Positions 1 through 6,446 of a DNA stretch of 6,896 nt are shown here, in pieces; positions within the stretch are counted from its first letter, which is position 1, and each line of letters begins with the position of its first letter. The notes under the pieces are model-generated. The model made no database searches, was not told where the DNA came from, and saw only the letters and a program-made list of their open reading frames with translations. The position numbers were made by a program, and so were the translations under genes. The DNA is from Desulfobacterales bacterium (GTDB taxonomy: Bacteria; Desulfobacterota; Desulfobacteria; Desulfobacterales; JAFDCJ01), in NCBI GenBank assembly GCA_029932495.1, contig JAOZPY010000138.1:1-6896 (forward strand). The letters run 5' to 3'.

Positions 1-893
1 TGAAAACCGTGAAACTGGCCACCGCCAAATACCTGGATCATCTGCCGACCCGCGGAAGTGAGACCGGACATGCCTTTCGCGATCTCGAACTTGAAGAAAA
101 ATTACTTGAAGCCTCCCGGCAGCTTGGCATCGGCGCCCAGTTCGGCGGCAGATATTTCTGTTTGGACACCCGTGTGATCCGCCTGCCGCGCCACGGTGCA
201 TCCTGTCCCATCGGCCTGGGGGTCAGTTGCAGCGCGGATCGCAACATCCGGGGTAAGATTACCCGCCGGGGCCTTTTTCTGGAAAAACTTGAAACCGATC
301 CGGCCCGCTATCTGCCCCAGGTCGATGCGGCGGGAATCGATGCAGTTCCGGTGGATCTGAACCGCCCCATGGATGAGATCCGACAACAGCTCAGTCAATA
401 TCCGGTGGCCACCGCCCTGCGGCTGACCGGCAAAATCGTGGTGGCCCGGGACATCGCCCATGCCCGGCTCAAACAGCGCTTGGACAGCGGTCAGGGCCTG
501 CCCGATTATTTTAGAAATCACATTATCTATTATGCGGGGCCCGCCAAGACCCCACCCGGCTATCCGTCCGGATCCTTCGGCCCCACCACTGCCGGGCGCA
601 TGGATTCCTATGTGCCGATTTTCCAGGCAGCGGGAGGCTCGCTGGTCATGCTGGCCAAAGGCAACCGTTCACAGACAGTCACCGACGCCTGCCGCCAATA
701 CGGCGGGTTTTACCTGGGTTCCATCGGCGGGCCGGCCGCCCGGCTGGGCAAGGAGTGCATTACCGAGGTGGAGCTGATCGAGTTTCCCGAGCTGGGAATG
801 GAAGCCATTTATCGCATCACTGTCAAGGATTTTCCGGCCTTTATCATCGTCGATGATAAGGGCAATGATTTTTTTGCCAACCTGTTAACCTGA
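1..893 (+). CDS. fumA: Class I fumarate hydratase, C-terminal part (5' end outside window)
   Basis: Iron-sulfur fumarase of the single-chain class I type; it interconverts fumarate and (S)-malate in the cytoplasm. The reading frame is open to base 1, and the codons before the GTG at 9 (Leu-Lys-Thr) continue the family alignment, so that GTG is internal. About 297 residues are visible; roughly 240-250 are missing compared with E. coli FumA. By alignment from memory to the Leishmania major enzyme, the active site is intact here: His in RHGASC (192-194), third [4Fe-4S] cysteine in GVSCS (228-230), Arg in ARDIAH (447-449), Thr and Arg in TTAGR (585-587, 597-599), and Lys in LAKGNRS (657-659). The other two cluster cysteines should lie left of the window. 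The C-terminus is canonical (DDKGNDFF). The stop is 23 bases before the PFOR gene, which suggests one transcript. The family is certain; the choice of symbol among fumA/fumB-type names is conventional. Confidence 0.96.
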   Translation, partial: KTVKLATAKYLDHLPTRGSETGHAFRDLELEEKLLEASRQLGIGAQFGGRYFCLDTRVIRLPRHGASCPIGLGVSCSADRNIRGKITRRGLFLEKLETDPARYLPQVDAAGIDAVPVDLNRPMDEIRQQLSQYPVATALRLTGKIVVARDIAHARLKQRLDSGQGLPDYFRNHIIYYAGPAKTPPGYPSGSFGPTTAGRMDSYVPIFQAAGGSLVMLAKGNRSQTVTDACRQYGGFYLGSIGGPAARLGKECITEVELIEFPELGMEAIYRITVKDFPAFIIVDDKGNDFFANLLT

Positions 894-916
894 ATGAGAG
901 TTAAAGGAGTATTCTT

Positions 917-3900
917 ATGGTAGCCAAGATGAAAACCATGGATGGAAATACGGCTGCGGCCCATGTCGCTTACGCCATGAGCGATGCGGCCACGATTTAT
1001 CCGATTACGCCTTCTTCGCCCATCGGTGAGATTGCCGATGAATGGGCGGCTTCCGGCCGCAAAAACATATTTGGACAAACCATGACGGTGCGTGAGATGC
1101 AATCCGAGGCGGGGGCGGCCGCCGGCATGCACGGATCGCTGGCAGCCGGAGCGCTGACCTCCACCTTTACAGCGTCCCAGGGCCTGCTGCTGATGATTCC
1201 CAACATGTATAAAATCGCCGGAGAGGTTCTGCCGGGGGTGATGCACGTCACCGCCCGGGCCGTGGCCGGCCATGCCTTGTCCATTTTCGGTGATCACCAG
1301 GATGTGATGGCAGTGCGCCAGACCGGTTTTGCCTTGCTGTCCGCAGCTTCTGTGCAGGAAGTCATGGATCTGGGACTGGTGGCCCACCTGGCCGCCATCG
1401 CGGCCAGTGTTCCTTTTGTTCATTTTTTCGACGGTTTTCGCACCTCCCATGAAATTCAAAAAATTGAAGTCATTGATTATGACGACATGGCCGCTTTGAC
1501 CGACTTTGATGCCGTTGCCCGGTTCCGGGCCCGGGGGGTGAACCCGGAGCGGCCCGAACTGCGGGGAACGGCCCAGAATCCGGACATTTATTTTCAAGGC
1601 CGTGAAGCCGCCAACGCCTATTATCTGAAAGTGGCGGGCATTGTCGGCGACTATATGAAAAAGGTGGGGGATTTGACCGGCCGTCCCTACAAGCTTTTTG
1701 ACTATGTCGGTGATCCCGAGGCACAGCACATCATTGTTTCCATGGGGTCTTCGTGCGAGACCATCGAGGAAGTCATAAATTACCTCAGCGGCAGGGGTGA
1801 AAAAGTGGGGCTGATCAAGGTGCGCTTGTACCGGCCATTTTCAGCTGCTGACCTGGTAGCGGCGATTCCTGCGGCGGCGACGACCATTACTGTGCTGGAC
1901 CGCACCAAGGAATCAGGGGCCCTGGGAGATCCGCTGTACATGGATGTCTGCACGGCTTTGCTGGAGCAGGGCCGATCGGCTCAGGTTGTGGGTGGGCGTT
2001 ACGGTCTGGGATCCAAGGAATTCAACCCGGCCATGGTGATGGCCGTTTTCGAAAACATGAAAGCCGACAGCCCCAAAAACCATTTTACCGTTGGCATTGT
2101 CGATGATATCACCCACACTTCCCTTGAGGTGGGAGAAAGCCTGGATGCGACTCCAGCCGGCACGGTCCAGTGCAAGTTCTGGGGCTTGGGCGCCGACGGG
2201 ACAGTCGGGGCCAACAAGAGTGCAATTAAAATTATCGGCGACAACACCGACATGTATGCCCAGGCCTATTTCGCCTATGATTCCAAAAAATCCGGCGGGG
2301 TGACCATCTCGCATCTGCGCTTCGGCCACAAACCGATCCAGTCCACCTACCTGATCGACACCGCCGATTACATCGCCTGTCACAAGGACAACTATGTGGA
2401 GGTTTACGACGTGCTGGAAGGGATCAAGGAGGGTGGCATTTTTGTTCTCAACTCTCCCTGGAGCCTGGAAGAAATGGAAGAAAAACTTCCGGCTGCCATG
2501 CGTCGTACCATTGCCCGCAAAAAGCTTAAATTTTATAACATCGATGCGGTGGCCATCGCCGGTGAGGTGGGCCTGGGCGGGCGCATCAACATGATCATGC
2601 AAACCGCTTTTTTCAAACTGGCCAACGTCATCCCGGTGGACGAAGCGCTTGCCTATCTAAAAGACCAGATCCAGAAGATGTTCGCCAAAAAAAGCCAGAA
2701 GATCGTGGACATGAACATTGCTGCCGTGGACAAAAGCCTGGAGCACCTGGTTGAAATCGACTACCCGGAATCTTGGGCCCAGGCCGATGCGCATCCACCG
2801 GCCGGCAAAGGCGAGCCGGATTTCGTAAAAAATGTCATGCGGCCCATCCTCGCTCAGCAGGGCGATAAACTGCCGGTCAGTGCTTTTGCGCCTGACGGCA
2901 TCTTTCCGGTGGCCACCTCCAAGTATGAAAAGCGAGGAGTGGCCATCAATGTCCCGGAATGGATCATGGAAAACTGTATCCAATGCAACCAGTGCGCCAT
3001 GGTCTGCCCCCATGCCGCCATCCGCCCGGTGCTGCTGACCGAAGAGGAACTGGGAAAAGCGCCTGAGGGCTTTGAGGCCAAAAAAGCGGTGGGCAAGGAC
3101 CTGAAGGGATACTACTTCCGCATGCAGGTCAACACCCTGGACTGTCTGGGTTGCGGCAACTGCGCGGACATCTGCCCGTCAAAGAAAAAGGCCCTGGTCA
3201 TGAAACCCCTGGAAACCCAGACAGCGGCGCAGGTGCCCCTGCATGAGTTCAGCGAACAGGTACCGGTGCGCGATGACCTGGCGGCGCGCAATACGGTCAA
3301 AGGCAGCCAATTCTGCCAACCATTGCTGGAGTTTTCCGGTGCTTGCGCCGGTTGCGGGGAAACCCCTTATGCCAAGCTGGTCACGCAACTGTTTGGCGAG
3401 CGCATGATCATCGGCAATGCCACCGGCTGCAGCTCCATCTGGGGCGGCTCGGCACCGGCCGTTCCGTACTGCGTCAACAAGGACGGCTTTGGCCCTACCT
3501 GGGGCAACTCACTGTTTGAAGACGCAGCCGAATTTACCTACGGCATGTTTGTGGGTGTTTTTCAGCAGCGCCGCAAACTGGCCCAACTGGTGCGCGAAGC
3601 CCTTGAAGGCGATGTGCCCGGCGAGGTCAAGGAGGCCCTGCAGGCCTGGCTGGACAATATGAATGATGCCGCCGCCTCCCGGCAAGCCGGTGACCGGCTC
3701 AAGGCGTTGCTGCCGTCTTATCCGGACAATCCGTTGCTGGCGCAACTCGCCGGCATGTCCACACTGTTTGCTAAAAAATCATTCTGGATATTTGCCGGTG
3801 ACGGGGCCGCCTATGACATCGGGTTCGGGGGAGTCGACCATGTGCTGGCCAGCGGTGAAGACATCAACATGCTCGTTTTTGACACCGAGGTGTACTCCAA

Positions 3901-4456
3901 CACCGGCGGGCAGTCTTCAAAGGCGACGCCGACCGGGTCGGTGGCCAAGTTTGCCGCTTCCGGTAAAAAAACACCCAAAAAGGAAATGGGACGTATGATG
4001 ATGAGCTACGGGTATATTTACGTGGCCAGCGTGGCCATGGGCGCCAACAAGCAACAACTGGTCAAGGCGCTGGTAGAGGCTGAAAATTATCCCGGGCCGT
4101 CATTGATCCTGGCTTATTCACCATGCATTAACCAGGGAATCCTGGCGGGCATGGGAAAAAGCCAGGAAGAAGAAAAGCTGGCCGTGCAGTGCGGCTACTG
4201 GCCGCTGTATCGTTACAATCCAGCCCTGAAAGCCGAAGGCAAAAACCCCTTTACCCTGGATTCCAAAAAGCCCGATGGCAGCCTGCGGCAGTTCTTGCAG
4301 GGCGAAATTCGCTATGGGTCATTGATGCGAACCTTTCCGGCCGAAGCCGAACGCCTGCATGCCATGCTCGAAGAGCAGTTTAACCGGCGTTACGAAGAGC
4401 TGGCATTGATGGCCGATCCAACCCTGGTCTGCAAGCAGGATGAAACCGCCAAATAG
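917..4456 (+). CDS. nifJ: Pyruvate:ferredoxin (flavodoxin) oxidoreductase, single-chain, complete
   Basis: Converts pyruvate and CoA to acetyl-CoA and CO2 using thiamine diphosphate (TPP) and three [4Fe-4S] clusters, reducing ferredoxin or flavodoxin; cytoplasmic. Length is 1179 residues. Order: N-terminal pyruvate/TPP-pyrimidine domain (about 1-260; Thr31, Glu64 and Arg114 match the D. africanus active site), transketolase-C-like and CoA-side domains (about 260-630), 2x[4Fe-4S] ferredoxin domain (Cys687/690/693/697 and Cys743/746/749/753), and TPP-diphosphate domain (GDG 961-963 to Asn995). Proximal-cluster cysteines are 810, 813, 838 and 1070. All twelve cluster ligands are present. The protein ends about 50 residues before the D. 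africanus enzyme, so the C-terminal extension (domain VII) is essentially missing. Start: ATG 917 with AAAGGAG at 903-909, 7 bases upstream. It follows the fumarase gene closely and is closed by a terminator at 4495-4525. 'por' is an equivalent name. Confidence 0.98.
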   Translation: MVAKMKTMDGNTAAAHVAYAMSDAATIYPITPSSPIGEIADEWAASGRKNIFGQTMTVREMQSEAGAAAGMHGSLAAGALTSTFTASQGLLLMIPNMYKIAGEVLPGVMHVTARAVAGHALSIFGDHQDVMAVRQTGFALLSAASVQEVMDLGLVAHLAAIAASVPFVHFFDGFRTSHEIQKIEVIDYDDMAALTDFDAVARFRARGVNPERPELRGTAQNPDIYFQGREAANAYYLKVAGIVGDYMKKVGDLTGRPYKLFDYVGDPEAQHIIVSMGSSCETIEEVINYLSGRGEKVGLIKVRLYRPFSAADLVAAIPAAATTITVLDRTKESGALGDPLYMDVCTALLEQGRSAQVVGGRYGLGSKEFNPAMVMAVFENMKADSPKNHFTVGIVDDITHTSLEVGESLDATPAGTVQCKFWGLGADGTVGANKSAIKIIGDNTDMYAQAYFAYDSKKSGGVTISHLRFGHKPIQSTYLIDTADYIACHKDNYVEVYDVLEGIKEGGIFVLNSPWSLEEMEEKLPAAMRRTIARKKLKFYNIDAVAIAGEVGLGGRINMIMQTAFFKLANVIPVDEALAYLKDQIQKMFAKKSQKIVDMNIAAVDKSLEHLVEIDYPESWAQADAHPPAGKGEPDFVKNVMRPILAQQGDKLPVSAFAPDGIFPVATSKYEKRGVAINVPEWIMENCIQCNQCAMVCPHAAIRPVLLTEEELGKAPEGFEAKKAVGKDLKGYYFRMQVNTLDCLGCGNCADICPSKKKALVMKPLETQTAAQVPLHEFSEQVPVRDDLAARNTVKGSQFCQPLLEFSGACAGCGETPYAKLVTQLFGERMIIGNATGCSSIWGGSAPAVPYCVNKDGFGPTWGNSLFEDAAEFTYGMFVGVFQQRRKLAQLVREALEGDVPGEVKEALQAWLDNMNDAAASRQAGDRLKALLPSYPDNPLLAQLAGMSTLFAKKSFWIFAGDGAAYDIGFGGVDHVLASGEDINMLVFDTEVYSNTGGQSSKATPTGSVAKFAASGKKTPKKEMGRMMMSYGYIYVASVAMGANKQQLVKALVEAENYPGPSLILAYSPCINQGILAGMGKSQEEEKLAVQCGYWPLYRYNPALKAEGKNPFTLDSKKPDGSLRQFLQGEIRYGSLMRTFPAEAERLHAMLEEQFNRRYEELALMADPTLVCKQDETAK

Positions 4457-4494
4457 ATTTTTTTGTGAAAAAGTTGCCGGTTCGGGATCAGAAC

Positions 4495-4525
4495 AAGCCG
4501 CCGGGAAGGTTCCGGCGGCTTTTTT
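4495..4525 (+). terminator. Rho-independent terminator after PFOR
   Basis: A perfect 10-bp stem (4495-4504 pairs with 4512-4521; core AGCCGCCGG/CCGGCGGCT) has a 7-base loop and runs into six T residues (4520-4525). It lies 38 bases after the PFOR stop, so it should end the fumarase-PFOR transcript. It also implies that the phosphoesterase downstream needs its own promoter or depends on readthrough. Confidence 0.93.
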
Positions 4526-4556
4526 ATGCAACGTTGAGGTTTATGCAACGTTGAGG
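4523..4556. repeat. Perfect 17-bp tandem duplication
   Basis: The unit TTTATGCAACGTTGAGG occurs twice, exactly head to tail (4523-4539 and 4540-4556), with no mismatch. The first copy starts inside the terminator's T-tract; the second ends 22 bases before the phosphoesterase start codon. Each unit contains the 8-bp palindrome CAACGTTG (4529-4536 and 4546-4553). It may be a recent slippage duplication or a pair of protein-binding sites; the sequence alone does not decide. Confidence 0.9.
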
Positions 4557-4578
4557 CTAAAATGGGAGGTAGCTTGTC

Positions 4579-5187
4579 GTGATCGGCATCATGGCTGACA
4601 GCCACGGTCAGCCCGACACAATCATCGCGGCGCTGGCCTTGTTTGACAGGCTGGGATGTGAGCGCATCTACCATCTTGGCGATGTGTGTGATTCGGCCCA
4701 CCCTGAAACGGCCGCGGACTGCCTGCGTCCTTTGATGCAGCACCGGGTGATCACTTTGCGGGGCAACAATGATCACGCCCTGGTGGCCAGCCGACAGGGA
4801 CAGGACGATTCAAGGTTGCCGTCACAGGTGCTGGATTATCTCAACAATCTTGCGCTGGTCGCAGAATACCAAAACGGCGTTTTTGCCCATTCCCTGCCGT
4901 TTGCCCGTGAGCTGGGACTGTCGTGCATGATCCGGGATATGGGGGTGGCTGAAATACGTCGTTTTATCGATAATTTTCCCCACAAAATACTTTTCCGGGG
5001 CCATAGCCACGTTCCCCAGATTACCTGGTGGCGCCACCGGCGCCTTGAGTCCCGGAGCCTGAAGGCCGGAAGACACTTTGATTTGAAGGAAAAAATACCT
5101 GCGGTGGTAACCTGCGGGGCTTTGATCAGCGGACTTTGCATGCTCTGGAAGCCTGCCGACAACGGTATTGAGCTGCTGGCGTTGTGA
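4579..5187 (+). CDS. Calcineurin-like metallophosphoesterase (YfcE/MJ0936-type)
   Basis: Predicted cytoplasmic dimetal phosphoesterase of 202 residues; the substrate is unknown. Metal-site motifs appear in the family order: DSH at residues 7-9, GD at 34-35, GNNDH at 62-66, a lone His104 in FAHS, and GHSH at 141-144. E. coli YfcE-type members hydrolyse phosphodiesters, but that does not fix the substrate here. The start is GTG 4579, with GGGAGG at 4564-4569 as ribosome binding site; the nearby ATG at 4562 is out of frame and stops after six codons. The usual NPGS-type motif after GHSH is not recognisable: the corresponding stretch (about 174-191) reads AVVTCGALISGL, so this is a divergent subgroup. 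There is no signal peptide or membrane segment. It sits downstream of the PFOR terminator and converges on the minus-strand genes, with only 12 bases between stop codons. Confidence 0.9.
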   Translation: MIGIMADSHGQPDTIIAALALFDRLGCERIYHLGDVCDSAHPETAADCLRPLMQHRVITLRGNNDHALVASRQGQDDSRLPSQVLDYLNNLALVAEYQNGVFAHSLPFARELGLSCMIRDMGVAEIRRFIDNFPHKILFRGHSHVPQITWWRHRRLESRSLKAGRHFDLKEKIPAVVTCGALISGLCMLWKPADNGIELLAL

Positions 5188-5195
5188 TGCAGGAG

Positions 5196-5217
5196 CCCCT
5201 TAACGGTGGTTCAGGGG
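5196..5217. other. Imperfect hairpin at the convergent gene junction
   Basis: CCCCTTAAC (5196-5204) can pair with GTTCAGGGG (5209-5217) across a GGTG loop, with one mismatch (5201/5212). It sits exactly where the phosphoesterase and the minus-strand unit converge, so it could slow transcription or stabilise RNA ends from either side. Neither side carries a T-run, so it is not a standard terminator. Confidence 0.35.
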
Positions 5218-5514
5218 GGAGGATGCGCTGATTTTTTCAAGGACCTGCCCGTCGGCATCCAGAAGGAAGACCTGGAAATTATTGAGGGCGGCCTCTTTGG
5301 TCAGTTCATCCAGAAAGATGCCCTGGATCTCGTATCTTGTTCCCCGCCGGGTGGCCATGTGAATCAGGCATTGCTGGGCATCTTCCTTTTGATAAAAGGC
5401 CGGGATAAAAGAAATGTCGCTTTCTTCATCATGCTGGCCGAGAAACTGCTCGTTTTTTCCGGGATCCTGGATCACCACCCAGACCCAGGTGTCGGATTTT
5501 GGCGTGCGGGTCAT
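5200..5514 (-). CDS. Small conserved-looking hypothetical protein, 104 aa
   Basis: I cannot assign a family. It is a soluble, acidic-to-neutral protein without signal peptide, membrane segment or cysteine pair (single Cys49). Visible features are an N-terminal strand-like stretch (TWVWVVIQD, 9-17), a central FIPAF segment (about 36-40) followed by a helix-like QKEDAQQCL, and a C-terminal strand-like stretch (NFQVFLLDADGQVLEKI). The FIPAF-plus-helix pattern is loosely reminiscent of SseB-type domains, too weak to name it. The ATG (5512-5514) overlaps the stop of the Dabb gene as ATGA, with AAAGGA (5523-5528) 8 bases upstream, so translation is probably coupled. It is the last gene of the minus-strand unit, and its final codons lie in the convergent hairpin. 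Confidence 0.85.
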   Translation of the reverse strand: MTRTPKSDTWVWVVIQDPGKNEQFLGQHDEESDISFIPAFYQKEDAQQCLIHMATRRGTRYEIQGIFLDELTKEAALNNFQVFLLDADGQVLEKISASSPLNHR

Positions 5515-5873
5515 ATGAGATTTCCTTTCAGTCCCAGGGCGGAAAGCTCTCCAGCCGCTTGAGAGGCGATAGAGCCTGCATCCGAGCCTTCAAAGTCCAC
5601 TGTGATGACGCGTTCACACAACTGCTGGATCTTTTTTAGCACCAGCCGGTGCGCGGGATGTTCCTGGTAGCGTTCCACCGCCGGCATATTGGCAAACAAC
5701 GCCACCAGGGCGAAATCATAAGATCTCGGGGAACGGACGACATCCCGGCCGAATTCATAAGTTTGGATTTCATGGATTTTGTTGGGAAGATCGTCCAGGC
5801 TTTTTGCGAGAGCGTCGATATCGGCATCATGGACGCCCGCCTTGAACTTCAACAGCACCACGTGATTGATCAT
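5511..5873 (-). CDS. Dabb (stress-responsive alpha/beta barrel) domain protein
   Basis: A 120-residue protein with a full Dabb domain (dimeric ferredoxin-like fold). Hallmarks are N-terminal INHVVLLKF (2-10), RSYDFALVALF (50-60), YQEHPAHRLVLKKI (69-82) and the closing strand ITVDFE (90-95). Family members range from plant stress proteins and polyketide cyclases to many bacterial proteins of unknown role, so no reaction can be assigned. Residues 96-120 form an Ala/Ser/Gly-rich tail beyond the usual domain of about 97 residues. Start ATG 5871-5873 overlaps the upstream stop as ATGA; the AAGGG at 5881-5885, 7 bases before the ATG, lies inside the end of the upstream gene. The downstream gene is coupled in the same way. 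Confidence 0.92.
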   Translation of the reverse strand: MINHVVLLKFKAGVHDADIDALAKSLDDLPNKIHEIQTYEFGRDVVRSPRSYDFALVALFANMPAVERYQEHPAHRLVLKKIQQLCERVITVDFEGSDAGSIASQAAGELSALGLKGNLI

Positions 5874-6337
5874 TTGACGGCCCTTTTTTTGTTTTGGCGA
5901 GCGTTTTTACGCTGCCATTGGATCTGGTTTTTAATCTCACTGAGGATAAAAGAGCTTTTCAAGCTTTTGGCAACAATGTCAAGGCTTGGTTTGGCCCCGG
6001 TGGATTTTTGCATGAATTCCCGTGTGGTTTCGATGGCTTCCTGCACACAGCGGTCGAAAAAGCCGGCCCGGGCCAGAATGTTCTTTCCGGGACCGGCAAG
6101 CATGTCATAGCGCCAGAAGGGCTCCTTGATGTTGATTTTTTCCCGGCTGTCGGTTTGCGCCGCTTTTTTCAGCTGGTATTTGATCTGATTGCCGACTTCG
6201 TTGAGAATGAAATAGGATTTCAAAGCCTCGGCAATTTCAGTCTGGCTCGGTTCCACCCGAGTCACTGCCCGAACATATTGCATGATTGTGATAATAGCAT
6301 CGGTCATGCTGTCGCCGATGCGAATGAATTGTGCCAA
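5870..6337 (-). CDS. Hypothetical protein with two copies of one helical module, 155 aa
   Basis: No family recognised. The protein carries an internal duplication: residues 30-59 and 117-146 align without gaps, with 16 of 30 identical, including LKS-FIL, E and NQI. Each copy is preceded by a stretch likely to be helical, so the protein looks like two diverged halves joined by a linker (about 60-92) that contains KEPFWRYDMLAGPGKN. The C-terminal tail (143-155) is strongly basic (RKNARQNKKRAVK). There is no signal peptide or membrane segment. The start is TTG 6335-6337: a stop lies two codons upstream, and AAGGAG (6344-6349) sits 6 bases before the TTG, while Met11 has no ribosome binding site. 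It is the first gene of the coupled unit with the Dabb protein and is 109 bases downstream of upp. A role in binding nucleic acid through the basic tail is speculation. Confidence 0.85.
   Translation of the reverse strand: MAQFIRIGDSMTDAIITIMQYVRAVTRVEPSQTEIAEALKSYFILNEVGNQIKYQLKKAAQTDSREKINIKEPFWRYDMLAGPGKNILARAGFFDRCVQEAIETTREFMQKSTGAKPSLDIVAKSLKSSFILSEIKNQIQWQRKNARQNKKRAVK
5900..6250 (-). repeat. Intragenic duplication in the 155-aa gene (two units of 90 bases)
   Basis: The two coding units are 6161-6250 (residues 30-59) and 5900-5989 (residues 117-146), exactly 261 bases (87 codons) apart. They are clear at the protein level (16/30 identical, several conservative changes such as Tyr54/Trp141 and Val48/Ile135) but diverged in DNA. 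This points to an old duplication rather than a recent copying event. Confidence 0.85.
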
Positions 6338-6343
6338 AATTCA

Positions 6344-6349
6344 CTCCTT
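6344..6349 (-). promoter_or_regulatory. Ribosome binding site that fixes a TTG start
   Basis: Read on the minus strand, AAGGAG lies 6 bases before TTG 6335-6337. The only other nearby start in frame is the ATG at 6305-6307, which is preceded by no purine-rich sequence. The frame is closed upstream by TGA at 6341-6343. This decides TTG as the start of the 155-residue protein. Confidence 0.8.
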
Positions 6350-6446
6350 ACTATTTTTAGTTCTTCTCCCAGTTGAAGTTAAACTTGGCAAAGCAGGAGG
6401 ACGACTTTAATTTATAAATGTTTTTTTACCGGAAGAGGGGAACGGA

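Noticed and set aside
9..11. The GTG at 9 as the start of the fumarase gene
   Set aside because: The codons before it match the internal LKTVKLA(S/T)AK segment of class I fumarases, and there is no ribosome binding site. The gene is cut by the window edge.
809..1729. A 306-codon open frame on the minus strand opposite the fumarase end and the PFOR N-terminal domain
   Set aside because: It lies entirely opposite two certain genes whose family motifs are intact. Its translation is His/Gly-rich with no recognisable motif, typical of an antisense shadow in GC-rich DNA.
1913..2602. A 229-codon open frame on the minus strand inside the PFOR gene
   Set aside because: It is antisense to PFOR domains that align well with D. 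africanus; low-complexity composition rich in His, Gly, Val and Asp, and no family features.
4534..4563. Promoter-like TTGAGG (4534-4539) and TAAAAT (4558-4563) with an 18-base spacer before the phosphoesterase
   Set aside because: Transcription would begin near 4570, after the ribosome binding site at 4564-4569, so it could not produce a normally translated mRNA for the GTG 4579 start.
5649..6376. Two overlapping plus-strand open frames (153 and 160 codons) opposite the Dabb gene and the 155-aa gene
   Set aside because: The minus strand carries a recognisable Dabb domain, good ribosome binding sites and exact ATGA couplings. The plus frames have none of these and overlap each other.
6411..6416. 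TATAAA on the minus strand as a -10 box for the three-gene unit
   Set aside because: No acceptable -35 sequence lies 15-18 bases upstream; the area there is C/T-rich. The match may only reflect local AT richness.
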